From Promicromonospora thailandica (GTDB lineage: Bacteria; Actinomycetota; Actinomycetes; Actinomycetales; Cellulomonadaceae): a stretch of 64,000 bases of DNA. Under the pieces are notes generated by a model. The model worked only from the letters and a program-made list of their open reading frames with translations, did no database searches and had not been told where the DNA came from. The stretch lies in the NCBI RefSeq assembly GCF_024171955.1, contig NZ_JAMTCS010000006.1, positions 124,001-188,000 of the forward strand, in the 5' to 3' direction. The position numbers were made by a program, and so were the translations under genes. Positions 28,099 through 35,771 of the stretch are shown here, piece after piece; position 1 is the first letter of the stretch, and each line of letters begins with the position of its first letter.

Positions 28099-28180
28099 CC
28101 GGGGAGGCTATCGGCGCTCAGGGCGTGCCGCAGCGCGACGGCGGACCGGGGTCGCCGTCGGACCGGCGGCCCTCCTTTTC

Positions 28181-28234
28181 GAGACCGAGGTTGCTTCGCT
28201 TTGAGGCCGCTCAAAGCGAAGCAACCTCGGTCTC
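28181..28234. terminator. Long perfect hairpin (family A) overlapping a glycosyltransferase stop codon
   Basis: Perfect 25-bp arms (28181-28205 and 28210-28234) with loop GCCG; pairing continues outward after one mismatch. The arm sequence is the same as the inner part of the 16.7-kb hairpin. The stop codon of the minus-strand glycosyltransferase (28233-28235) lies within the arm base, so the gene ends inside the repeat. Confidence 0.78.
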
Positions 28235-29408
28235 AAAGGGGAGAGGGGCGGGTCAGCGCGATCGCCTCCGCGTACGTCCGCTCCGTGGTCGCCAGGACCT
28301 CCGGCCAGTCCATGGCCGACGGCGGTTCGGCGGCCGCCGCCAGCAGCCGGTCGAGAAGGCCGGGCTCGGTCGAGAGGCGCACGAGGGCGTCCGCCAGTGC
28401 GCCGTCGTCGGGCACCACGAGGCCCGAGGTGCCGTCCACGACCCGCTCTGCCACCCCCGAACCCGCCCGCGTGACCACCGTGAGCCCCGCGGCCTGCGCC
28501 TCCAGGGCGGCGAGGCCGAAGGCCTCCGCGACGGCGGGCGCCACGAACACGTCGGCCCGCGCGTAGAGCCGCTTGAGCTCGGTCGCGGTGAGCCGGCCGG
28601 GCAGGGCGACCACGTCGCGCAGGCCGTGCTCGGCGACGAACCGGAGGGCGGCGGGGCGTTCGGGGCCGTCGCCGGCGAGGGTCACGAAAAGGGCGTCGCC
28701 GGGGAGCCGGGCCGCGGCGTCGGCGACGGCGGCGAGCAGCGGCAGCATCCGTTTGCGCGACGCGAACCGCGCGGCGGACACGACGTGCACCGCGGGACCC
28801 TCGGGCCGCCGGTCGCGCTCGGTGCGCGGCACCCGCCAGGACGCCAGGTCCAGGCCGTTGGGCAGGATCGCGACGTCGGCGCCCCGACGGGCCACGATCC
28901 GGTGGAGCGGAGCCGCGGTGAGCTCGCTGACGGCGGTCCACCGGACCGGCCAACCTGACCAGCCGGTCATCCTGTCCAGCGCGGCGAGCGCCGGTGCGGC
29001 CGCGCCCCACACGCTGTGCACGGTCAGCACCGCGGGCAGCCCCAGCCGGGTCACGGGACGCAGCGCGGCCTGCGCCGTGGGGGCGAGCACCCCCATGTGC
29101 AGGTGCACGACGTCGGGTCGCTCGCCCCGGGCGATCGCGTCCCGCAGGCGGCGGGTCACGTGGGCGGTGGAGCGCGGGTGGACGGGCCAGCCGCCCGGCA
29201 CCCGGGCGGCGACGCGGTGCACGGTGACGCCACGCTCGACGGCGGTGGTCACCCCGTGCGCCCCGCGGCGGGCGGGGGTGGTCGTGACGACCTCGACCTC
29301 GTGCCCGGCCGCCGCCTGCTGCTCGGCCAGCCGGCTCACCTGGGCCTCGATGCCACCGAGGAGGGGGAGGTACGTGTCCGACACGTGGGTGATGCGCACG
29401 CCCGTCAT
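28233..29408 (-). CDS. Glycosyltransferase family 4 protein
   Basis: A 391-residue GT-B retaining glycosyltransferase. The N-terminal domain starts VRITHVSDTYLPLLGGIEAQ (the GG[IV]E motif of GT4), with VVHLHMGVLAP further on. The C-terminal nucleotide-sugar domain shows FASRKRMLPLL, LPGRLTATELKRLYARADVFV and the EAFGLAALEAQAAGLTVV Ex7E motif. Donor and acceptor are unknown; GT4 relatives act in glycan, phosphatidylinositol mannoside or mycothiol synthesis. ATG 29408 is preferred because conserved sequence begins there, although the frame is open further upstream. Confidence 0.9.
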   Translation of the reverse strand: MTGVRITHVSDTYLPLLGGIEAQVSRLAEQQAAAGHEVEVVTTTPARRGAHGVTTAVERGVTVHRVAARVPGGWPVHPRSTAHVTRRLRDAIARGERPDVVHLHMGVLAPTAQAALRPVTRLGLPAVLTVHSVWGAAAPALAALDRMTGWSGWPVRWTAVSELTAAPLHRIVARRGADVAILPNGLDLASWRVPRTERDRRPEGPAVHVVSAARFASRKRMLPLLAAVADAAARLPGDALFVTLAGDGPERPAALRFVAEHGLRDVVALPGRLTATELKRLYARADVFVAPAVAEAFGLAALEAQAAGLTVVTRAGSGVAERVVDGTSGLVVPDDGALADALVRLSTEPGLLDRLLAAAAEPPSAMDWPEVLATTERTYAEAIALTRPSPL

Positions 29409-29480
29409 CCTCGCACCGGGAGCCCGGTTCCTCAGGGGCACGCCGCGCGCTGCGGCCGGGGCGAACCTACCGTGGACGGC

Positions 29481-29939
29481 ATGACCGAGTACACGAACGT
29501 TCCTGTGAAAGGCGTCCGAGGCGCCGGCGCGTTCACGGTCCTGGCCGGGGTGATCATGATCCTGGCCGGGATCGCAGTCTGGATCCTCGTGGCGACGCAG
29601 CTCGCCGCGGAGAACATCACGGTCTCCGACGACTCCACGTTCCTGGCTGGAGCCCTCGCCGGCCAGCAGGTCCAGGGACCCCTGACGGCCTACGCCCAGG
29701 CCGACATCATCAACCACCACGCGCTGGAGGCCTCGGGCGGGGCCACCTATGCCGAGCTGGAGCAGGACGATCCCGTCCGAGACACCATGATGAACGCGTC
29801 CTTCCTGCGGGCGTCGCTCTTCACGTCGGTGGTCTCGTTTGGGATCTGCGCCCTGGTGATCGGGCTCGGGATCGTCCTGTGGGTGGTGGGCGGGGCGCTG
29901 CGGCGCCTGGGCCGCGCGCCCCTGCCCCCGGCGGTCTAG
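29481..29939 (+). CDS. Two-TM membrane protein of unknown function
   Basis: A 152-residue protein with TM segments at about residues 15-38 (AGAFTVLAGVIMILAGIAVW) and 115-138 (VVSFGICALVIGLGIVLWVV). The roughly 75-residue extracytoplasmic part between them is acidic, including the run AELEQDDPVRDTMMNASFLR. Similar small proteins recur in actinobacteria, often under misleading names; no activity can be assigned. Its stop TAG overlaps the stop of the convergent gene by four bases (CTAG), so no room is left for a terminator. Confidence 0.72.
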   Translation: MTEYTNVPVKGVRGAGAFTVLAGVIMILAGIAVWILVATQLAAENITVSDDSTFLAGALAGQQVQGPLTAYAQADIINHHALEASGGATYAELEQDDPVRDTMMNASFLRASLFTSVVSFGICALVIGLGIVLWVVGGALRRLGRAPLPPAV

Positions 29940-30670
29940 CGCCGCCGGAGGCTGGAGACCACCGAACCGACGACGAGGATCACGCCCGCCACGCCCAGCA
30001 GCACGATCAGCGCGACCCCGAGGTCGAACATCACGCCCGCCGCGACAGCGAGGATCCCGAGGCCGACGGCGATCACGATGAGCCCCCAGACCGCCGTCCC
30101 GACGCGCGGGCGGCGCACCGGAGCCTGGTCCGCGTGCTGATCGGCCTGCGCCGTCGTGGCCGCGGGCGTGTCCTGGGACGCGCCCGCCGGAGCGGAGCCG
30201 GTGCCCGTGGTGGCGCCGGCCGCCGCCTGCGGCGCGGAGTCGCGCAGCGGGGCGAGCGGGTCGTCGTCGTGCGCAGGGGCGTCGTGGACGGCGGCCGCCG
30301 CCTCCTCCGCCTGGACCCGGGCCGCGGCGGCGCCGTAGGCCGGGTGCACCTCTCCCTCGGGGGCCGCGCCGTCGGGGATCCGCGAGGTCGCCTGGGCGAT
30401 CTCCTGCGTGGGCGGGGTCGCCGCGGGCGTCAGCTGCGTCGTGGCCTCCGTCAGGACCGCCGCGGGGGGCAGCACCTGGGTGGTCTCGGCGGACTCGGCC
30501 GCAGGGTTCTTCTCGGTGTTCTCGGTGTTCTCAGAAGTGTTCATGGCCTCGCTCACGTCCTGGCTCTCGGGCCCGCCGGATGTCCCGGGCGGGGACTCGG
30601 TACGGCCCTGGGTGTCGTCCGGGCTCTCGGTCGAGGGCTCGGTGCGGTCGTCGTCGGTCTGCCCGCTCAT
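29936..30670 (-). CDS. Membrane protein with long disordered N-terminus and C-terminal TM hairpin
   Basis: A 244-residue protein. Residues 1 to about 185 are low-complexity, rich in Thr, Ala, Pro, Glu and Asp, with no fold apparent. Residues about 190-240 hold two close TM helices (VWGLIVIAVGLGILAVAAGV and ALIVLLGVAGVILVVGSVV) and a basic SSLRRR end. The start overlaps the stop of the PspC/toastrack gene (ATGA), so it belongs to that operon and probably to the same envelope-stress module. A flexible cytoplasmic tail with a TM anchor would fit an adaptor role; this is inference. Confidence 0.75.
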   Translation of the reverse strand: MSGQTDDDRTEPSTESPDDTQGRTESPPGTSGGPESQDVSEAMNTSENTENTEKNPAAESAETTQVLPPAAVLTEATTQLTPAATPPTQEIAQATSRIPDGAAPEGEVHPAYGAAAARVQAEEAAAAVHDAPAHDDDPLAPLRDSAPQAAAGATTGTGSAPAGASQDTPAATTAQADQHADQAPVRRPRVGTAVWGLIVIAVGLGILAVAAGVMFDLGVALIVLLGVAGVILVVGSVVSSLRRR

Positions 30671-32292
30671 CGCGTGCTCCCCCTCTCGATCTCGCTGACG
30701 ATCACTTCGCCGGCGCCGGCCCGGATGTCCAGGCTGAGCACGGCGCCGTCGTCACCCACCTCGTCGCTCGCGAAGTAGGCCGACGAGCCGACGCCGCTGG
30801 TGGCGCGGTCCTGCTCGTCGAGGGTCCAGCGCACGTTGCCGGCGCCGATGTAGGCGTTGGCGTCGACCGGCACGTCGGCCGGTACGACGACGACGGCCTG
30901 GCCCGCGCCGAGCTCGATGGGCACCAGCACGGATTCGCCGGGCTCCACGTCGGACAGGTCCAGCTCGGACAGGTCGATCACCGGGTCGCCCCACCGCACG
31001 TAGAAGCCGTTCTCCGCCTCGCGGATGGTCTGCACGGTCACGGTGCCCTCGGTGAGGGTGGCCGCGTCCGGGTTCTCCGGCTCGCTCATGATGTCCTCGA
31101 TCTGCCGGCCGGTGACCACGGCCTCGTCGGTCAGGTAGCTGGCCGAGCTGCCGAAGAAGGTGATGTAGGTCAGGCCGAACAGCAGCGCGAGGATGCCGAG
31201 GAAGCCGAGCACGCCGCTGGTGCGGCCCCGCAGCGCGGACACGACGATCGCGATGCCGACCACCACCGTGGACGCGCCGACCCAGACCATCCCCAGGCCG
31301 AAGCCGTCGGTGGCGAAGCTCGTGGCGCCCACCCGCTCGGCGGCCAGGAGCAAGGCGCCGCCCAGCAGGATCAGGCCGAACGTGATGCCGACCGCGGCGC
31401 TGCCAGGGCCGCGGCGCACGCGCACCGGGGGTGGCGCCGTCCGGACGAGCGGCGGCGTGGGCGGCGGGGCCGCCCGGTACTGCGGCTGCCGGTGCGGTGC
31501 GGGGCCCGCGCCGGTCGCGTGGACCAGCCCGTCGGGCCGCCGGTAGTCGACCGGCGGTGCGGGTGCGAACGAGGTCTGGCTGCCCGGAGCGCCGGGCGTG
31601 GCGGCAGGAGCACCCGGGGTGGGCACGGTCGGCGTCGGGACCGCTCCGGGCGTCGCAGGCCCGTAGCCCGCCCGGCGCGACTCGCGGTGCCGCTGCACGC
31701 CCTGGACGATCAGGTACGCCGTCACGCCCAGGACCGCCAGCCAGAACAGGGCGCCGAGCCACTCCCAGCCGCCGTTGTCCCACCAGCCGATGGGGCCGCC
31801 CCACGCGAAGCCGATGAGGAACACGGCCACGGAGCCGAGCATCGCGACGTCGAAGTTGCCGCGCGCCGCCTCCTGCAGGTGGATGCGTCCGTCGCGCTCG
31901 GGCAGGAGCGCCCAGGCGATGCCGTACAGCACCAGGCCGAGGCCGCCGAGGAAGAAGCTGATGATCAGCAGGCCGCGCACCAGCAGCGGGTCCCAGCCGA
32001 TCCGCTCGGCGACACCCCCGGCCACACCGCCCACCCAGCGCTGGTCGGAACGGGGGAACAGGCCGCGGCGGATGGAGGCGAAGAAGCCGGACTCCGGATA
32101 GGGCTGCTGTCCGGCGCTCGCGGGTGCGGCGTCGGGTGCGGCGTCGGGCTGAGGCTCGGACGCCGGTTCGGCGGGGTCGACTGCCGGGCCGGAGTACCGT
32201 GCGCCCTGCTCGGCCGACCCCGCGTCGGCCGGGCCACCCGGCCCGCTCGTGGCGTCCTGGGGACGCGTCTCATCGGTGCTCATGGTGCCCAT
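30667..32292 (-). CDS. PspC domain membrane protein with C-terminal toastrack-like domain
   Basis: A 541-residue protein. After a Pro/Ala-rich N-terminus a PspC domain spans about residues 70-130 (RSDQRWVGGVAGGVAERIGW, LLIISFFLGGLGLVLYGIAW). Several more TM segments follow at about 140-205 and 300-390, with a Pro-rich linker between. Residues about 400-541 form a beta-rich extracytoplasmic domain (VLVPIELGAGQAVVVVPADV, then VRWTLDEQD) like the toastrack/DUF4097 fold. PspC-toastrack proteins act in actinobacterial envelope-stress systems, often restraining a neighbouring kinase. It is divergent from a PspC-containing histidine kinase across a 129-bp gap with inverted repeats. Confidence 0.87.
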   Translation of the reverse strand: MGTMSTDETRPQDATSGPGGPADAGSAEQGARYSGPAVDPAEPASEPQPDAAPDAAPASAGQQPYPESGFFASIRRGLFPRSDQRWVGGVAGGVAERIGWDPLLVRGLLIISFFLGGLGLVLYGIAWALLPERDGRIHLQEAARGNFDVAMLGSVAVFLIGFAWGGPIGWWDNGGWEWLGALFWLAVLGVTAYLIVQGVQRHRESRRAGYGPATPGAVPTPTVPTPGAPAATPGAPGSQTSFAPAPPVDYRRPDGLVHATGAGPAPHRQPQYRAAPPPTPPLVRTAPPPVRVRRGPGSAAVGITFGLILLGGALLLAAERVGATSFATDGFGLGMVWVGASTVVVGIAIVVSALRGRTSGVLGFLGILALLFGLTYITFFGSSASYLTDEAVVTGRQIEDIMSEPENPDAATLTEGTVTVQTIREAENGFYVRWGDPVIDLSELDLSDVEPGESVLVPIELGAGQAVVVVPADVPVDANAYIGAGNVRWTLDEQDRATSGVGSSAYFASDEVGDDGAVLSLDIRAGAGEVIVSEIERGSTR

Positions 32293-32334
32293 GCTGGTTC
32301 ATCCGCCGCCCCCGGGGCATCGGGGACCGGCCCT

Positions 32335-32350
32335 GAACCAACCCTGGTTC
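32335..32350. promoter_or_regulatory. Inverted repeat GAACCA-N4-TGGTTC in the PspC divergent promoter region
   Basis: GAACCA (32335-32340) and TGGTTC (32345-32350) form a perfect dyad; a further TGGTTC half-site lies at 32295-32300. It is in the gap between the divergent PspC gene and the kinase gene. A NarL/LuxR-type regulator dimer, such as the one encoded just downstream, would fit such a site; this is inferred, not shown. Confidence 0.5.
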
Positions 32351-32421
32351 CCCCGGCGCGGCACCCTGAGATCCAGGCTCAGCCATGTTCAGGGGGACCG
32401 CGCCCGTGTGACGATCGGGGG

Positions 32422-33828
32422 GTGACGCAACGACTCACCCTCCGCAGGCCGGGCAAGGCCGGGCCGGGGTACAGCGGCCGCTGGCTGGCCGGTGTGGCCG
32501 CCGGCCTCGCCGCGCACACCGGCCTGCCCGTGTGGCTGGTCCGCCTCGGCTTCATCGTGCTGACGGGGTTCGCGGGCGCGGGCGCCGTCGCCTACATCTT
32601 CTGGTGGGTGACCGTGCCCACCGGCGTGCCCACGCGGCCCGACGACACCGTGCCCACCGAACGCGCCCGGCTCGCCCCGCGCCTGACCACCGACGCCTCC
32701 GCCGACGCTGCCGCGCAGGAGCGCACCACGGCGTCGCTCGCCGAGCGGGTGCGCCTGTCCGGGCCCGTGTCGCGGCTCGCGGTGCGCGACATCTGGGTCG
32801 GCGTCGTGCTGCTGTCCAGCGCCGCGCTGCTCGTCGCCTACCGCGCCGGATGGGACCCCGTCGCATCCTGGGTGCTGCCCGCGCTCATCGGGCTCGGCGG
32901 CGTGGCCCTCGCCTGGAGCCAGATCGACGCCACCGAGCGGGACAAGTGGGTGGGCGGCTCCGGGTCGCTCCTGCGCTCGCGGACGGCGCTGCTGCGCCTG
33001 GCCGGCGGCGTGGTGCTGACCATGCTCGGCGTGCTCATGCTGGTGGGGCAGGACACGCCGGTCAGCGTGCTGATGCAGGCCACCGTCGCGTCGGTGGCGA
33101 TGGTCGCCGGCCTGGTGCTGGTCTCCGTGCCGTGGTGGATCCGGCTCGTGCGGCAGCTCGGTGACGAGCGCGCGGCCCGCGCCCGCGAGGCAGAGCGGGC
33201 CGACATCGCCGCCCACCTGCACGACTCCGTGCTGCAGACCCTCGCCCTGATCCGGTCTCAGGCCAAGGACCCCGAGGCCGTGTCCCGCATGGCCCGCGCC
33301 CAGGAGCGCGAGCTGCGTGGCTGGCTCTACGACGACCGCCGCGAGCCCGGCACGTCGGTGGCGGCGGAGCTCAAGGAGCTCGTGGCCGAGATCGAGGACG
33401 CCGTGGCGCCGCTCACCGTGGAGACCGTGGTCGTGGGCGACTGCCCGCCCACGGAGTCGACGTCCGCGATGCTCCAGGCCACCCGCGAGGCGCTGCTCAA
33501 CGCGTTCAAGCACGGCGCGCCGCCCGTGTCCGTGTACCTGGAGGTCACCGACGAGGTGGCGGAGGTGTTCGTGCGCGACCGCGGCGAGGGGTTCGACCTC
33601 GACGAGATCGCCCAGGACCGGTTCGGCGTCCGGGAGTCGATCCTCGGGCGCGTGCGCCGCCGCGACGGCAGCGCCGAGGTCGTGAGCAGGCCAGGATGGG
33701 GTACCGAGGTGCGCCTGCGCATGCCGCTGGACCGGACAGGCGACAAGAAGACCGAGAAGAACGGCAGGGCACGGGCGGCGTCGGCCCCCGGTGCCGTGCC
33801 CGCCACTGTGGAAGGTGCGACGAGATGA
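32422..33828 (+). CDS. Sensor histidine kinase with N-terminal PspC domain
   Basis: A 468-residue NarL-type (HPK7-like) sensor kinase. The PspC domain fills about residues 8-70 (GRWLAGVAAGLAAHTGLPVW, WWVTVPTG). More TM helices follow to about residue 245. The dimerisation box ERADIAAHLHDSVLQTLALI carries the phospho-accepting His (about residue 265). The ATPase domain has the N box LLNAFKHGAP, DRGEGFD and GWGTEVRLRMP. It should phosphorylate the LuxR-type regulator whose ATG overlaps its stop (ATGA). With the divergent PspC/toastrack gene it resembles three-component envelope-stress systems such as EsrISR of corynebacteria. Confidence 0.92.
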   Translation: MTQRLTLRRPGKAGPGYSGRWLAGVAAGLAAHTGLPVWLVRLGFIVLTGFAGAGAVAYIFWWVTVPTGVPTRPDDTVPTERARLAPRLTTDASADAAAQERTTASLAERVRLSGPVSRLAVRDIWVGVVLLSSAALLVAYRAGWDPVASWVLPALIGLGGVALAWSQIDATERDKWVGGSGSLLRSRTALLRLAGGVVLTMLGVLMLVGQDTPVSVLMQATVASVAMVAGLVLVSVPWWIRLVRQLGDERAARAREAERADIAAHLHDSVLQTLALIRSQAKDPEAVSRMARAQERELRGWLYDDRREPGTSVAAELKELVAEIEDAVAPLTVETVVVGDCPPTESTSAMLQATREALLNAFKHGAPPVSVYLEVTDEVAEVFVRDRGEGFDLDEIAQDRFGVRESILGRVRRRDGSAEVVSRPGWGTEVRLRMPLDRTGDKKTEKNGRARAASAPGAVPATVEGATR

Positions 33829-34526
33829 CAACCCCCGCGACGCCGTCGGGCAGCACGCAGAGCTCCGTGACGATCCCGGTGCCCGTGGTGCTCGTGGACG
33901 ACCACCACCTGTTCCGCACCGGCGTGCGGGCCTCGCTCGACGACCGGGTGACCGTGGTGGGCGAGGCGTTCGACGTCGACTCCGCGGTGGCGCAGGTGCA
34001 CCAGCACCGGCCGCCCGTGGTGCTGCTCGACGTGCACCTGCCCGGCGGCAACGGCGGCGGCGGCGCCGAGGTGGTGCAGCGGTGCGCCGGCCTGCTGGCG
34101 GAGGGCGTCCGGTTCCTCGCGCTGTCCGTGTCGGACGCGGCGGAGGACGTCGTCTCCGTCATCCGGGCCGGTGCCCGGGGATACGTCACCAAGAACATCG
34201 CGCCCGCCGACCTGTCGTCGGCGGTGGTGCAGGTGGCCGGCGGTGACGCCGTCTTCTCGCCGCGTCTGGCCGGCTTCGTGCTGGACGCGTTCGGCGCCTC
34301 CGCCAACGACATCGCCGTGGCCGACGACGAGCTCGACCGCCTCTCCAAGCGCGAGCAGGAGGTCATGCGGCTCATCGCGCGCGGGTACTCCTACCGGGAG
34401 GTCGCGGGCGAGCTGTTCATCTCGATCAAGACGGTGGAGACCCACGTGAGCGCGGTGCTGCGCAAGCTCCAGCTCTCGTCCCGGTACGAGCTGACCCGCT
34501 GGGCCGTGGCCCGCCGCCTGCTCTGA
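33825..34526 (+). CDS. NarL/LuxR family response regulator
   Basis: A 233-residue two-component regulator. The receiver domain has the acidic pair in VVLVDDHHLFR, the phosphorylation Asp in VVLLDVHLPGG, the Thr/Ser switch in LALSVSD and the Lys of GYVTKNIAPADL. The C-terminal LuxR helix-turn-helix reads LSKREQEVMRLIARGYSYRE and FISIKTVETHVSAVLRKL. The start overlaps the kinase stop. Likely targets are the divergent PspC operon and its own operon. The insert GGNGGGG after the phospho-Asp loop is slightly longer than usual. Confidence 0.94.
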   Translation: MTTPATPSGSTQSSVTIPVPVVLVDDHHLFRTGVRASLDDRVTVVGEAFDVDSAVAQVHQHRPPVVLLDVHLPGGNGGGGAEVVQRCAGLLAEGVRFLALSVSDAAEDVVSVIRAGARGYVTKNIAPADLSSAVVQVAGGDAVFSPRLAGFVLDAFGASANDIAVADDELDRLSKREQEVMRLIARGYSYREVAGELFISIKTVETHVSAVLRKLQLSSRYELTRWAVARRLL

Positions 34527-34548
34527 GCCTCCGCACCAGGCACGGCAT

Positions 34549-34616
34549 TGAGTTCGGTCCGTTGCCTCGAGATCGGTCGTTCGATGGACCGATCTCGAGG
34601 CGAGGGACCGAACTCA
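34549..34616. terminator. Long hairpin (family B) after the response regulator gene
   Basis: Arms of 30 bp (34549-34578 and 34587-34616) match at 28 of 30 positions around an 8-base loop. It begins 23 bases after the response regulator stop. The inner block TTGCCTCGAGATCGGTC recurs in the hairpin at 59741-59808, so it is a repeated element as well as a likely terminator. Confidence 0.72.
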
Positions 34617-34791
34617 GGGGGCCGCCACGGGCGATGGTCGTGGCAGGGGATGAAGTACACAACTGTGCGTTCACACTGGTCGGGCGCGTTGGTACGCTGC
34701 GGTGCCCGGGTGGGGCGGCGCCCCGCGGGGATGCCTCCCGCGCGGGCATCGTGCACAGTTTCGGCGGCTCCCCGCCGCACGTCCGTCGGAG

Positions 34792-35703
34792 ATGAAGCCA
34801 GGTCCAGTGCGCACACGCCGTCTCGTCAGTCTCATGGTCGCGTTGGTCGCGGGCATCATCTGGGTGCTGAGCACGCTCGCGAACTTCTCGAACACGTGGA
34901 ACCCGCTGAACTTCGTGCTGCGGGTCGCCGCCGGGGTGGTCACGGTCGCCGCGGCCGCCGAGTGGCTCGTGCTCACCGTCCGCGACCTGCGCGGCCGGGA
35001 CGCGACGCACGACGAGGCCGTCGCGACGTCGGCCGAGGCGCCGGCGGACCCGCAGCCGGAGCGTTCCGAGCCCGCGGCCTGGCGGGAGCAGGTGCCACCG
35101 CCCGGGCAGGTGCCGCCGCGGGAGCGCGGCACGCCGCCGGACCCGCAACCGCGTCCGGGACCGGCATCACGGCCGCCTGACCCGTCGCCCGTACCCGGGT
35201 TGCCGGCGCCCGGCCTGCCGCCGTCTGCCATGCCGCCGTCTGCCATGCCGCCGGAGCCGCCCTCCGAGGCCGGCCCTCGGACCGCACCACCGCGCCGGCC
35301 CCGGCGCCGGAGCGACCCCCGCCCGCCCCGCCGACCGCGGACGTCCGGCCGGCCGGGGCTGTCCCGGCTGCGGCGCACGCACGGGGCACCGGGCGAGAAC
35401 CTCTCCGTCGTCGTGAACGGCGGCACGCTCGATGTCGTCGCCTACCTCATGGAGCGCAAGGTGCGGCGGGTCACGCTGCGGGTCGGGCTGGACTCCGAGT
35501 CGCTCGAGGGGCTGGCCGAGGTGCTCGGCGCCGCACCGCACCGGGTGTTCAGCACGCAGGAGCCGACGCGCGGGCTGTTCGACCGGTCGGCGTACACGCA
35601 GGTCGAGGGGGCGTCCGGCTCGGGCGCGTGGAGCGTCGCCGTCCGCACGGAGCACGTCGAGGCGCTCCGCTACGTGCTGCTCCGGGCCGCCCCGCTCGGC
35701 TGA
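34792..35703 (+). CDS. Hypothetical membrane-anchored protein with Pro-rich linker
   Basis: About 303 residues. Two hydrophobic segments at roughly residues 10-30 and 41-62 (VRTRRLVSLMVALVAGIIWV; VLRVAAGVVTVAAAAEWLVL) form a short TM hairpin. A long Pro/Arg-rich linker (about 75-215) includes a tandem PPSAMPPSAMPPEPP. The C-terminal 90 residues (LSVVVNGGTLDVVAYLMERK, then VTLRVGLDSESLEGLAEVLG) look folded. No known domain is recognised. The start is uncertain: ATG 34792 has GGAG directly against it, while GTG 34807 has AGG four bases upstream. It ends at a hairpin shared with cysG. Confidence 0.68.
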   Translation: MKPGPVRTRRLVSLMVALVAGIIWVLSTLANFSNTWNPLNFVLRVAAGVVTVAAAAEWLVLTVRDLRGRDATHDEAVATSAEAPADPQPERSEPAAWREQVPPPGQVPPRERGTPPDPQPRPGPASRPPDPSPVPGLPAPGLPPSAMPPSAMPPEPPSEAGPRTAPPRRPRRRSDPRPPRRPRTSGRPGLSRLRRTHGAPGENLSVVVNGGTLDVVAYLMERKVRRVTLRVGLDSESLEGLAEVLGAAPHRVFSTQEPTRGLFDRSAYTQVEGASGSGAWSVAVRTEHVEALRYVLLRAAPLG

Positions 35704-35707
35704 CTTC

Positions 35708-35771
35708 CGTTGAGTGCTGGATCTTCGCCCGGTTGATGGCCTTCGCGCGGGCGAAGATCCAGCACTCAACG
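35708..35771. terminator. Long perfect hairpin between convergent genes, overlapping the cysG stop
   Basis: Perfect 24-bp arms (35708-35731 and 35748-35771) with a 16-base loop. It starts five bases after the plus-strand gene's stop and its right arm contains the cysG stop codon. The arm sequence is unrelated to the other long hairpins. Bidirectional termination is inferred. Confidence 0.72.

Noticed and set aside
35218-35250. Tandem repeat encoding PPSAM twice
   Set aside because: Only two units inside a Pro-rich linker; no sign of a functional repeat array.
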